Shown piece after piece: positions 1 to 9,424 of a stretch of 34,854 bases of DNA. A model generated the notes under the pieces. It was given only the letters and a program-made list of their open reading frames with translations, did not search any database and was not told the origin of the DNA. A program made the position numbers and the translations under genes. This stretch comes from Candidatus Poseidoniaceae archaeon (GTDB taxonomy: Archaea; Thermoplasmatota; Poseidoniia; Poseidoniales; Poseidoniaceae). The stretch covers positions 1 through 34,854 of the forward strand of contig JASLKC010000059.1 in the NCBI GenBank assembly GCA_030747785.1, read 5' to 3'. The stretch's first letter is position 1, and every line of letters starts with the position of its first letter.

Positions 1-89
1 CCAGCCTTATCGAGGGCTTGTCTAATCGTTGAGCCAGCCTCTAGTTCGAGCACCACGTCGTGCCCATGACCCTTCAGTGCGACCTTCAT
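1..89 (-). CDS. ThiS/MoaD-like ubiquitin-fold small protein (SAMP-like), partial, runs off the left edge
   Basis: Reverse-strand reading from the ATG at 87-89 gives MKVALKGHGHDVVLELEAGSTIRQALDKA, resembling the N-terminus of ThiS/MoaD/SAMP proteins. Preceded by a GGGGTG purine-rich stretch. Confidence 0.55.
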   Translation of the reverse strand, partial: MKVALKGHGHDVVLELEAGSTIRQALDKA

Positions 90-145
90 CACCCCATGCG
101 AGTGACATCACTCTTATGACGGTCTTGTAGGTGGGCGGGATACAA

Positions 146-228
146 GCCGAGATCGCATAGCCTGGTATTGCGGTGGATTCGAAATCCACTGTCCCCTGGA
201 CGCGGGAGTTCAAATCCCCCTCTCGGCG
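146..228 (+). tRNA. tRNA-Ser (anticodon CGA)
   Basis: Acceptor stem GCCGAGA/TCTCGGC, anticodon arm GTGGA-TTCGAAA-TCCAC with CGA at 180-182, long variable region, T-loop TTCAAAT, G discriminator. CCA not encoded. Confidence 0.9.
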
Positions 229-232
229 CTAA

Positions 233-592
233 CTAGATCCAGACATCGTTGGCGGCAGTGAGCTCACCTTCTGCATCACCAGTATTCACGATTCCGCGTG
301 GTTCAACGAGCAATACTTTGCATTCGTCTTCTGCAAATGGTTTGTGCTCAACGCCTTTTGGAACCACATACATTTCACCTTCGTTCAATTCAACGATTTC
401 ATCTTTGAACTCGATTTTCATCGAGCCTTCTATGACAATGAATACTTCATCAGTATCAGAATGGTTATGCCAAACAAACTCGCCTTTGATCTTGACTAAC
501 TTGAACTGGTAATCGTTCATCTCAGCGATTATCTTTGGAGTCCAATGCTCAGAAAATTTGGCTAATTTATCCTTCAAATTAATTTTCTCCAT
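233..592 (-). CDS. Cupin domain protein
   Basis: 119 aa ORF with the cupin pattern [27 protein letters not shown]...[17 protein letters not shown]. Confidence 0.9.
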   Translation of the reverse strand: MEKINLKDKLAKFSEHWTPKIIAEMNDYQFKLVKIKGEFVWHNHSDTDEVFIVIEGSMKIEFKDEIVELNEGEMYVVPKGVEHKPFAEDECKVLLVEPRGIVNTGDAEGELTAANDVWI

Positions 593-610
593 TCATCTCT
601 CCTCCAATAA

Positions 611-2386
611 TCAATCATTTCTAGATAGTACATGCATTGTACTGCCATTTTCTAAATTGGCTTTTACATCGATGGCCCATGCGTCTAATGAGACATTTAG
701 TACAGCGATTTCATCTCCTTGTTTTAGAGTATTGTACAGGTTGGGCCAGGCATTATCCCATCCTTCAATGGCAATTCTTCCCGTAGCATCGAGTAATACA
801 ACGCCCTTGCGTGACCAAGGCTTACCATTACGGCCTATTCCTGATTTGTAAGTGGTATAGGCAACCCTGCCTGCTACATTCCAGCGCGCCTTGAAGTCGA
901 ATAGTCCAATATCTCCATCTTCAGCATGGTCTGCATGTATTACTCGAGCATAAGGGTCTACTTTGAGTTGTAATTCACCCTTCCAATTCGTAGAAGGAAT
1001 GATGCCGACCAGCCTTACTTTGTCACCTTTTTTGATTTCGAGCGGATAGGTGGATTCTCCTTCATTCTCTTCTGCAATTATTCGAACAAATGCAAATCCT
1101 CCGTCTTTCTCAATGGTGATATTTGGCGGTTTATCCGGAATCTCAATCGCGCTAAATACCTCACAGAAAATGCTTGCACGTGGCACTAATTCACCAAATG
1201 GCGTGAGCTTGTATACCTTTAGCCCACCCAAAGGTTGGTGTTCACCACCTTCAGGTAGATCGTCATTACCAGTCCCATTGGGGCATAATTCCTTCCAGTC
1301 ACAGGTAGTACAGCGAGTCTCTGATGGGTCTTCAGATTTGACTCCACCTTCATCATAACCGCGCAATGGCCTTGGGATTGGAGGGCAGTCGTCAATACTG
1401 ACTTCTTCACTCTTGATTTCTTGCCAAAGGTCGTGAAGAGTGGTCTCCATGCTAGCAATTTCCTCTGCAGAAGGAACCTCTATTGTCTTACGAACTCCAA
1501 CTCCAAGATACCATACTTCGAGGGCGGTGGGGAGTTCTCCGTCATGAGTGAGCGACCAAAGCATAGCATAGATTCGGAGTTGCTCGACATAATTGCCTGA
1601 ACGGTCTCCTCCGCCACGACTGGCTTTGAAATCCATGATTCGAACTTGTCCACCGTGGCGATACACAACATCGTATTCTCCTTGGAACCAATGGTCGGGA
1701 TGTACTACATTGAGAGAGAAGGGTTCAGCATCTGGATCGACGAACCATGGTCGTGCTATTTCCCAAGCTTCAACTTGTGAACAAGGACCCTCTTCTGCGA
1801 GTGGATGTCGCCCTTCGAATGACGACCTGCCGTCTGGAGCAGGTATCTCGAATCGCTGACCACTTCTCCAAGCCTCTAGTTCATCATCGCTAACATTAGC
1901 CATACAGGTTTTGACCTCATCAATGTGCATTTGGCACGCAGTAACGCACATATCACGGTAAGTTTGCATAGAATATTCATGCCAATTTCCACTTCTTCTC
2001 TCATTCTTATTCCACTCAGCATGCATCGCATCCCTGATTGCTGGCCAATGTGCATCTACTCTTGCTTCACACCAGATGGATAAATCGGATTCAATCTCGT
2101 CGGGAAATAATGGAAGTAAATTATCAGCGCCATTTTCCATTACGCTTGATGGTGCAGCCGTCATCACCAATCCTGGTGATTCACGTAATACCCGGCATAC
2201 GGCCTCTTCAACAGCTCTTCCAAGAAATAATGGTGGACTCTGAGGAAACTTGAGCCGTTGCTTATTTTGGTACCACCACAAGCGTGGGCAGTCTTCCCAA
2301 GTATTGGACTGTGAAGCCGATAAGCGGTTGAATCGACCGACTTCGTCAGTCGCAGGGTTGGCAAGTCTGACCGGCATGACTGCCAA
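611..2386 (-). CDS. PD-(D/E)XK (RecB/Cas4-like) nuclease with predicted Fe-S cluster and C-terminal OB-fold region
   Basis: 591 aa. N-terminal RLSASQSNTWEDCPRLWW, motif GEYDVVYRHGGQVRIMDFKAS, QLRIYA motif, CTTCDWKELC (CX2CX5C), and a C-terminal OB-like segment (FKARWNVAGRVAYTTY...RNGKPWSRKGVVLLDATGRIAIEGW). Confidence 0.75.
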   Translation of the reverse strand: MAVMPVRLANPATDEVGRFNRLSASQSNTWEDCPRLWWYQNKQRLKFPQSPPLFLGRAVEEAVCRVLRESPGLVMTAAPSSVMENGADNLLPLFPDEIESDLSIWCEARVDAHWPAIRDAMHAEWNKNERRSGNWHEYSMQTYRDMCVTACQMHIDEVKTCMANVSDDELEAWRSGQRFEIPAPDGRSSFEGRHPLAEEGPCSQVEAWEIARPWFVDPDAEPFSLNVVHPDHWFQGEYDVVYRHGGQVRIMDFKASRGGGDRSGNYVEQLRIYAMLWSLTHDGELPTALEVWYLGVGVRKTIEVPSAEEIASMETTLHDLWQEIKSEEVSIDDCPPIPRPLRGYDEGGVKSEDPSETRCTTCDWKELCPNGTGNDDLPEGGEHQPLGGLKVYKLTPFGELVPRASIFCEVFSAIEIPDKPPNITIEKDGGFAFVRIIAEENEGESTYPLEIKKGDKVRLVGIIPSTNWKGELQLKVDPYARVIHADHAEDGDIGLFDFKARWNVAGRVAYTTYKSGIGRNGKPWSRKGVVLLDATGRIAIEGWDNAWPNLYNTLKQGDEIAVLNVSLDAWAIDVKANLENGSTMHVLSRND

Positions 2387-2405
2387 AGCCGTTGTCGCAG
2401 GGTCT

Positions 2406-4013
2406 TCAATCCTTCGGAACTACTGTGATTCTAGTTGACCTTGAATCGATACGTAATTGCACCAATCCTTCTCGCCATCCAAGTTCTGCTGAGGTCATCC
2501 TAACCACGCAACCTGGCTCGATTGAGAGGATGGTTCCATTGATTGAGGAACCAAAGGCAACCGCCTCGGCAACACGCTCACCATCCCATAAGTGGAAGGA
2601 AACCATAGACCATGGCCTACCATCGATTCTCTTGCCATCTCTCCTTTGGCAAGACAGAACTACGCCTTCGACATTAGCCTTAGTACGCAACATTCCCATT
2701 CTAGTTAGTTTAGCATCGCTTTCTGAAACAATCGAAGAGTGATTATCGAGATAGAGGCGTGGTTGCTTCCTCCAAACGCCGGGGAGGGCGCCGGTGATGA
2801 TGACTTCTCCATTAGGAGCATCGTGCATTGAAGGGAAGGTGCCTGGCTGGCTTTCTTCAAGTGTGACCATCTTATCTCCTGCTTTGATCATCGCACCCAA
2901 TACTGGTTCCCCGTAATGATTGGGAAGTGGACCCCATGCACCCTGTAATTTGCCTTTGACATTGACTCTGTTCGGTATCGATGAAAGAAGTTCATGTGGG
3001 ATGGTAATAGTTGGAGCAGGGTATGGTACCTCGGTAGCAGCACACCAACGGCAACCACCTGCTTCACCATCACATGGCTCTGCAAGCGGCAGAGTATTGT
3101 CGCTTGACCAAGCTTGCATTTGATTGAGAACAGACCTGTATTCCTCAGTGGAAAGAGGATTGACATCAACGACCTTGCGTAATCCATTGGTTAGGTACCA
3201 ACCCTCGAGTCCTTCACAAATCGAATCATGGGTCTCATTCCATAACCATGCATAGAAATTGAGTTGGTCGTCGAGAGAGGTTGCAAATTTGCCCTCACCA
3301 TCTCCCATCTTGATGTCTATAATACGATTCCTTCCGTCCCATCGTAGCACTAAATCACATTCACCCGCTGCCCATCTATCAGAATGGTACATGCGTTGAG
3401 GTTGAGGGTTTCGTGGGTCCTTTACCCACGGGCGTGCGATTTCCCAGGCATCGGCCCAGGTGATTCCAGTATTGCTGAATTCATGGGGCTCATCCTTCCA
3501 CTTCACCTTCTGGTTGACCTTTTCGGGAAGTGCATAATGAGGAGGTGTGTCAAAGCAAGGTGCAGGTATGTCGAATTCATGCAAACCGCCTCCTGCTTGA
3601 TGACAAGCGGCTACTTCTTCGAGTTGTAATCCAATTCCATTGCAGAGCATTTGCTCTACAAGTGCATTATCGAAATGCTCGTCAAAGTCACCATCGTTCC
3701 ACATCGATTCGGAGAATACCTTTCTGCCCTGTTCGAGAACTTTAGTCGCCATATCTGGGACTTTGGACAATATCCACTCCGTTAATTCCTCAATACTCTC
3801 ACAGGGTTGAGCGCGCTCCATTAGGAGTGCACACAGGCCATCTTCAACCTCAATCCCCATTACCTGATGCGGAGAGAGAGGTCCGCGTAATCCTATGCGG
3901 TAGTTGAGAAACCACTGCTTTGGACACCGACGAAAGGTAGTGAAAGATGATGCTGAAAGACGCCCGCGGGCTCGTCCAATACTAACAGCCTCGGGTGGTT
4001 TCTGAGCAGGCAT
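2406..4013 (-). CDS. Second PD-(D/E)XK nuclease / OB-fold fusion, paralogue of the adjacent gene
   Basis: 535 aa. RLSASSFTTFRRCPKQWFLNY, GECDLVLRWDGRNRIIDIKMGDG, QLNFYAWLW, CX6CX2C cluster, and a C-terminal OB-like region. Same layout as 611..2386. Confidence 0.72.
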   Translation of the reverse strand: MPAQKPPEAVSIGRARGRLSASSFTTFRRCPKQWFLNYRIGLRGPLSPHQVMGIEVEDGLCALLMERAQPCESIEELTEWILSKVPDMATKVLEQGRKVFSESMWNDGDFDEHFDNALVEQMLCNGIGLQLEEVAACHQAGGGLHEFDIPAPCFDTPPHYALPEKVNQKVKWKDEPHEFSNTGITWADAWEIARPWVKDPRNPQPQRMYHSDRWAAGECDLVLRWDGRNRIIDIKMGDGEGKFATSLDDQLNFYAWLWNETHDSICEGLEGWYLTNGLRKVVDVNPLSTEEYRSVLNQMQAWSSDNTLPLAEPCDGEAGGCRWCAATEVPYPAPTITIPHELLSSIPNRVNVKGKLQGAWGPLPNHYGEPVLGAMIKAGDKMVTLEESQPGTFPSMHDAPNGEVIITGALPGVWRKQPRLYLDNHSSIVSESDAKLTRMGMLRTKANVEGVVLSCQRRDGKRIDGRPWSMVSFHLWDGERVAEAVAFGSSINGTILSIEPGCVVRMTSAELGWREGLVQLRIDSRSTRITVVPKD

Positions 4014-4023
4014 TGGTCAAACC

Positions 4024-5802
4024 TCAACTATCAAATGAATAGTAATCGCCCTTGTTTCTCTGCTCACGGTCCTTACGGGACGCAGCCTTGTTGATTCTTG
4101 GACGCTTAGAATCGTGATCTCTACGGAAGGTAACATCTACTCCTGCGAGGAAACGATTCATCCCCTCACGTAGAGGGAATGGCCCTTCTGCCATTCCGTG
4201 ACGACCACCTTCACCCTCGAAGACAAGAAGGGTATCTGATACGATGTCGATGAAGTATACATCGTGGTCGATAACGAATGCACTCTTTTCATTGGATTCC
4301 ATGGTTCTACGAATTGCCTTTGCAGTCTCCATCCTCGCATTTGCATCAAGATGGGCACTTGGCTCATCGAGTAGATAGAGGTCTGCTTCACGGCCAAGAC
4401 AGATTGCAATGGCAACGGCTTGTGCTTCTCCTCCAGATAATGTGTTGACCATCTTCGCAAGAAGTTCATCGACTCCTAGGGCTCGAATGACGGTGACATT
4501 GAATTCACCACTTCGCCAACTAATGCCTATTTCACTATCGAGCCAAGTCTGGACTGTGCAATCCATATCGACATCGATATGCTGAGGCTTGTAGGATACT
4601 GTTGCATCTGCTGTTACCCAGCCGGCATCATATTCATACTCGCCAGCAAGAATTTTGACCATCGTTGATTTTCCGGTCCCATTTGGCCCAACAACTCCGA
4701 CAACTTCGGTTTGGTGGACCTTTCCTTCTCCAGTTTTCAATTTGAAATCGCCAAGACTTTTCTCCATACCTCCCCATTCAACTACGGTATAGCCGAGTTC
4801 TGCAGTACGCTCAGTATGAGATTGGAATTTGATTGGTTTGTCTCGTATTCGGACGTTTTGTTCGACGAGGAAGCCATCTAGGTAAGCATTGATTGCCTGG
4901 CGGGTCGACCTTGCTGGAGTGAAAATACCAAATGCACCCTTCATACCATATACGATATGAACCAAATCTGCAAGTACATCGAGAACTGCCAAATCGTGTT
5001 CTATGACAATGACTCTAGCAGTCTCAGATAATTCCTGAATAATTCGCACGATTCGCATTCTCTCGTGGATGTCTAGATATGAAGATGGTTCGTCAAAGAA
5101 GTAGACATCAGCATCCTTGAGCAGAGTTGCACAGATCGCAACCCTCTGTAATTCTCCACCACTCAGCTGGTCGAGATTGCGCTCTTGCAGATGAGAAAGT
5201 CCTAATTTTTCAACCATCTGATCAAGCATACCACGCTCATCAACAGCGCCTAGAAGAGCCCCTACCTTGCCCTTGAAGGCCTTTGGAAGATGGTCGACAT
5301 ATTGTGGTTTGAGTGCTACTTTGATTCCTGCATTGCAAACATCGCTAAGGAAATCTCGCAGTTCTCCACGGGGAAGGCTCTCAATACAATCCTCCCACCA
5401 GACTTCGTCAGCCTCGAAATCTCCGAGATTAGGAATTAATTCACCTGATAAGATATTGAAAGCAGTTGATTTTCCCATGCCGTTAGGGCCAAGAATTCCG
5501 ACCACTGATTCCTTGGACGGAGTGGGTAAACGAAACATTCTGAAACCATTTAGAGAGTAGCGATGAATCATATCGGTCTCGAGTTCAGAGGGCAATTGCG
5601 TGATGATTAATGCATCGTGTGGACACTTGTTCACACAAATTCCGCAACCGATGCAAAGCGACTCGGAAATGTGTGGTTTGCCATTGTGATCATCCATGAC
5701 AATACACTCCTGTCCATTACGGACAGGGGGACAAAAATTCAGACATTCGTCCATGCACTTCTTTGGTTGACAGTTGTCCTCCTTGAGAACTGCAACGCGC
5801 AT
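4024..5802 (-). CDS. rli1: Ribosome recycling ABC ATPase Rli1/ABCE1
   Basis: 592 aa. N-terminal ferredoxin-like Cys motifs (CIGCGICVNKCP), two ABC domains (GPNGMGKST/LSGGELQR; GPNGTGKST/LSGGEAQA). Confidence 0.97.
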   Translation of the reverse strand: MRVAVLKEDNCQPKKCMDECLNFCPPVRNGQECIVMDDHNGKPHISESLCIGCGICVNKCPHDALIITQLPSELETDMIHRYSLNGFRMFRLPTPSKESVVGILGPNGMGKSTAFNILSGELIPNLGDFEADEVWWEDCIESLPRGELRDFLSDVCNAGIKVALKPQYVDHLPKAFKGKVGALLGAVDERGMLDQMVEKLGLSHLQERNLDQLSGGELQRVAICATLLKDADVYFFDEPSSYLDIHERMRIVRIIQELSETARVIVIEHDLAVLDVLADLVHIVYGMKGAFGIFTPARSTRQAINAYLDGFLVEQNVRIRDKPIKFQSHTERTAELGYTVVEWGGMEKSLGDFKLKTGEGKVHQTEVVGVVGPNGTGKSTMVKILAGEYEYDAGWVTADATVSYKPQHIDVDMDCTVQTWLDSEIGISWRSGEFNVTVIRALGVDELLAKMVNTLSGGEAQAVAIAICLGREADLYLLDEPSAHLDANARMETAKAIRRTMESNEKSAFVIDHDVYFIDIVSDTLLVFEGEGGRHGMAEGPFPLREGMNRFLAGVDVTFRRDHDSKRPRINKAASRKDREQRNKGDYYSFDS

Positions 5803-5809
5803 AGACCAT

Positions 5810-5826
5810 CGCCTCCATAGGAGGCG
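5810..5826 (-). promoter_or_regulatory. 7-bp stem hairpin overlapping the rli1 Shine-Dalgarno
   Basis: Reverse strand CGCCTCC-TAT-GGAGGCG, then ATGGTCT, then the rli1 ATG. The GGAGG lies inside the 3' arm. Confidence 0.7.
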
Positions 5827-5842
5827 TCAAGCCAACCCCTCA

Positions 5843-8764
5843 TCAATCAGCCGGTCTTTGCACAGCACCACATTGCCGTCTGCTGTCAAGCAGAACTCGA
5901 ATCGGTTCAGTCAGTGCAATATGGCGTAATGGGCCTTCTTCCATTTCTGGTTCATGGCTATCAAGCCAATCGAAATCAACACCTCCATCCGTATCCTTGA
6001 CGGTAAGATATCCCACTTGGAATGAAACGATATTCTGGAAGAAATGAGTTCCTTGGCTTGGCTCGACTTTGATATCGATCATATCACACTCGACAATTGC
6101 AGAAGCACCAGATATTTGGCTCCATGAAACTGGTATTCCAAGTGAGGGGTCACTTGATCCCCATCTACCTGGGCCGATTAGTAGGTAAGGCCTCTTTGCG
6201 CGATTGAGTTTGAGGTTCAACTTCTCTATCATCGGTACAATATCGAGAGTTTTTAGCCGGTCAAGACGATCTGGATTGATGTAAACCACGTCACATATTT
6301 TGTCAATTACTCCATTTCCAAGTGACTGGTTGGAGCGCAGTATCATGGAGTCAGCATCGACAAGGTCGAGGTCTACTTCTACATCTGCTAAATCAGCTAC
6401 CAGTGGCCTAAGTTGAACAATTGCGAATCTACTGATTCCTTTCTCCGCATCATCGATCATTGCAAATTCAATTTCAACAGGACATGAAAGTGCATCCTCT
6501 AGGCGTCTTAGGCTTTCTTTTAGAATCGGAATAAGAGGAATCCTATCACGCTTCAATGGACCATGCATCGTAATGATTCTGGGCCCTTCTCTGGCAAGAG
6601 TATCGAGTATTCGGTCATCGCTCGAAACATATGTACTTGCAATGTGCTTTAGTTGCCCATGTTCCTCAGCAATAGATAGCCCACTGCGAACCATCGTAAC
6701 ATTGGGGTCCCTTCCAATAGTGCCCGCGAATTCTTCCATTTTTACAGCCCAAAATTGTCTTTGGGCTGTTTCCAATGTCATTTCAGTACTCGCAAATTGG
6801 TGCACGCGCTTAGGGTGAGCAGGTGATACTCGAAGACATCTCTCTCCATCGGCAACTGTACGGCCAAGGCCAAGTGCCATTGCAGCCAAACCATCACTCG
6901 GTTCGATATCACCCACTGGATAGTGGTTATGAGATCTAGCAACTCCACTAATTGTCGGATAGAAAAGGTCGCCGTGACGTGAGCCTACTAATTCCTGGAT
7001 AACTACTGCCATTCTTTCTTCCTCAATCGAGTTTGGAGTAGCGGAAACATATGCTTTTGCTTTTCTATAGAATGTAGAAGCATAGACTAATTTTATGGTA
7101 CGAATAAGTTGTTCAACTCTAACATCCAACTCGGGATGGTCATTTGGTAACATGTAGGTAGAATATACTCCTGCGAAAGGTTGGTGAAGAGCATCCTCAA
7201 GCAATGAAGAGGATCTAACCGCAAGAGGCCAATCGGTGAATTCGAGAACCTGCTCAACAATTTTTCTTTGTTCGGGAGTGAATTTACCCTCAATGAACAA
7301 CTCCGCAATTTCATCATCACTAATGTCATCACTGAGTACCGACTCATACAGATTGTTGGCTTCCATGAATCCTTCAAACACATCGGTTGCAACGATTAGA
7401 GTACGTGGAACTATAATTTTGACATCGGGGAAATCATCCCTTAGACCTAAGCCTCGCATTTTTGTGAAAAAGAATGCAAGGCCCCGCCCCTTTCCTCCTA
7501 GTGAACCTTTACCCAGGCGTTGGAATCGTGAAACTTTGGCTGCATCGGGGGAAAAATCGAATACTTCGCGTTCTCTTTGAATTTGGAGAAAGGTGTTGAT
7601 TCTGGAGATAATAAAATCCCTAACCTCTTCGATATCTTCGAACTCATCGGTAGAACGAGGACGCAACTCTTGTGCGAGGTCGAATTCTGTACGTGTCCTG
7701 AGCCAATGTGAAAAGTGATTTTGTTCAGCATGAAAGCGAACGCTTTCTGGTGGTACATCTTCGAGTATACGTCGCAGTTCCACTAGATTGGTTGCACGTC
7801 CTAGTTGTTTTCCATCGGGCAACCTGAAAATGAAATCACCAAAACTCATGTGGGATTGCATAAAATCTCGAATCCGCGAATGTAGATTTGGCTCGTCTTT
7901 TGCTAGGAAAACGCAGTTATTCGCCTCCGCAGCTTCGCGGTTATCCTCTTCTGTGGATTGGAAAAGAATTGGCATGTGAGGATATGAGCGACGTACTGAT
8001 TCTACCAATTTCAATCCCGCATCTCCTTTCAGTCGGCCTCTATGAGGGAATCTGCCATCGGTGAATAGACCAATCATATTGTCACCATATGCATTGATGA
8101 GCCCTTTTGCTTCCTCGTAAGTTGTTGCAAGTAATACCTTAGCACGAGCTCTTAATCGTAGCATTTTGTCGTGAAGATTGAATCCTTCATACATCAGACG
8201 GCTTGTCTGTTCGAAGAGCAATTGGTAGAATCTGGGTAAGTATGACGAATAGAATCGTGCCGAGTCTTCGACCAATAATAGAACTTGAACATCTCCGTTT
8301 TCTATATCGTGGTCCAAATTTCGTCGATCCTCGACCATCTTAGATATCGCAAGTAAAATACTGGAATCACCCGACCACACGAAGATGTGGTCGATTGCAA
8401 AACCAGTTCGCAGTGTAGCCAATTCTCTTGTATTATATGCAAGTAATACCACTGGAATATGAGGTTGGATTTTCTTGGCTTTCCGACCTAATTCATGGAC
8501 TCTCATTGTTCCAACACGAGCCATAGTGATGATTAAATCAAAATCTCTCTCTTGGAGTAATTCTAATGCAACCTCAGCATCATCAGCATGAATGACCCTT
8601 GGTGCTTGAGTGAGATTGAGGCTACTATATTGTTCAGCCATTAGCACACCAAACATTCCTTCTTCTTCGAGAACGAACTGGTCATATGGGCTACTAACAA
8701 GAAGAACATCTCTCACTCTGAAGGGCGTGAGCCTCTCGAAATGGTGTTCGTTGCTGCGCCCCAT
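5843..8764 (-). CDS. PEP/pyruvate-binding (PPDK/PEP synthase-like) domain protein with N-terminal response-regulator-like domains
   Basis: 973 aa. GGKGRGLAFFFTKM, LAVRSSSLLEDALHQPFAGVYSTYM, VVIQELVGSRHGDLFYPTISGVARSHNHYP. The N-terminal ~300 aa resembles two REC-like segments. C-terminal RPYLLIGPGRWGSSDPSLGIPV...PSQGTHFFQN. Confidence 0.8.
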   Translation of the reverse strand: MGRSNEHHFERLTPFRVRDVLLVSSPYDQFVLEEEGMFGVLMAEQYSSLNLTQAPRVIHADDAEVALELLQERDFDLIITMARVGTMRVHELGRKAKKIQPHIPVVLLAYNTRELATLRTGFAIDHIFVWSGDSSILLAISKMVEDRRNLDHDIENGDVQVLLLVEDSARFYSSYLPRFYQLLFEQTSRLMYEGFNLHDKMLRLRARAKVLLATTYEEAKGLINAYGDNMIGLFTDGRFPHRGRLKGDAGLKLVESVRRSYPHMPILFQSTEEDNREAAEANNCVFLAKDEPNLHSRIRDFMQSHMSFGDFIFRLPDGKQLGRATNLVELRRILEDVPPESVRFHAEQNHFSHWLRTRTEFDLAQELRPRSTDEFEDIEEVRDFIISRINTFLQIQREREVFDFSPDAAKVSRFQRLGKGSLGGKGRGLAFFFTKMRGLGLRDDFPDVKIIVPRTLIVATDVFEGFMEANNLYESVLSDDISDDEIAELFIEGKFTPEQRKIVEQVLEFTDWPLAVRSSSLLEDALHQPFAGVYSTYMLPNDHPELDVRVEQLIRTIKLVYASTFYRKAKAYVSATPNSIEEERMAVVIQELVGSRHGDLFYPTISGVARSHNHYPVGDIEPSDGLAAMALGLGRTVADGERCLRVSPAHPKRVHQFASTEMTLETAQRQFWAVKMEEFAGTIGRDPNVTMVRSGLSIAEEHGQLKHIASTYVSSDDRILDTLAREGPRIITMHGPLKRDRIPLIPILKESLRRLEDALSCPVEIEFAMIDDAEKGISRFAIVQLRPLVADLADVEVDLDLVDADSMILRSNQSLGNGVIDKICDVVYINPDRLDRLKTLDIVPMIEKLNLKLNRAKRPYLLIGPGRWGSSDPSLGIPVSWSQISGASAIVECDMIDIKVEPSQGTHFFQNIVSFQVGYLTVKDTDGGVDFDWLDSHEPEMEEGPLRHIALTEPIRVLLDSRRQCGAVQRPAD

Positions 8765-8818
8765 GTATATTGGACAGAACGGGCCTTACTCAAGAAGGGA
8801 TTGCTAGCGCAGTCTCAA

Positions 8819-9358
8819 TCAGACTAATCCCTTAATGTGCTCTGCGCCCTTGATTAGGCGAGTTGTGCACGGGGTTGGGAACTTCATCGAAGCCTTGCGG
8901 AGTGCATCCTTAGCTTCGAGGTAGTGCTCCGGAGAGAACTTGATTGAGATGACACGCTGTCCACGCTTTACACGTGCAGCAGTACCGACATTCTTTCCAA
9001 ATGCGCAACGCATTCCTTGTGAAACACGGTCTGCACCAGCACCAGTAGCCTGCTTATTCTCACGCAGAATGTGGTGTGGGTATGTATGGATGCGGAGTGC
9101 GTATCCCTGCATGCCTGCAGCACTTCTGATTGTGGCATTTGAAATAACACGTGCAGCCTCAAGTGCAGTATGACGAATCTGACAGGATTCATCAGCGAAG
9201 AGATTCAACTCCATCAAGAACTGATCTGTCTCAGCAGCAACACGGTTTCCAACGTGAAACGTGAGAATTCTGTTGTTTGGAACTCCACCGATATACTTGC
9301 GTCGAGTAAACGCTTGACCCTTGAGTCTGCGATACATCTTTGCGGGCTTACGTGCCAT
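8819..9358 (-). CDS. rpl10e: 50S ribosomal protein L10e (L16 family)
   Basis: Starts MARKPAKMYRRLKGQAFTRRKYIGG after an upstream GGAGGT. The ORF track start (9424) is extended; the ATG at 9356-9358 is the likely start. Confidence 0.95.
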   Translation of the reverse strand: MARKPAKMYRRLKGQAFTRRKYIGGVPNNRILTFHVGNRVAAETDQFLMELNLFADESCQIRHTALEAARVISNATIRSAAGMQGYALRIHTYPHHILRENKQATGAGADRVSQGMRCAFGKNVGTAARVKRGQRVISIKFSPEHYLEAKDALRKASMKFPTPCTTRLIKGAEHIKGLV

Positions 9359-9424
9359 ACGTGATACCTCCGGGCGTCTGAGCGACCAACCGACCCTATT
9401 TGACCATACCGATGATGAATACAC

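Noticed and set aside
22-213. 63-aa minus-strand ORF overlapping tRNA-Ser
   Set aside because: Runs through the tRNA gene and out of frame with the ThiS/MoaD-like reading frame that fits better.
249-512. Plus-strand ORF of 87 aa opposite the cupin gene
   Set aside because: Antisense to a clearly conserved cupin; low-complexity Ser/Thr-rich translation typical of reverse-frame reading.
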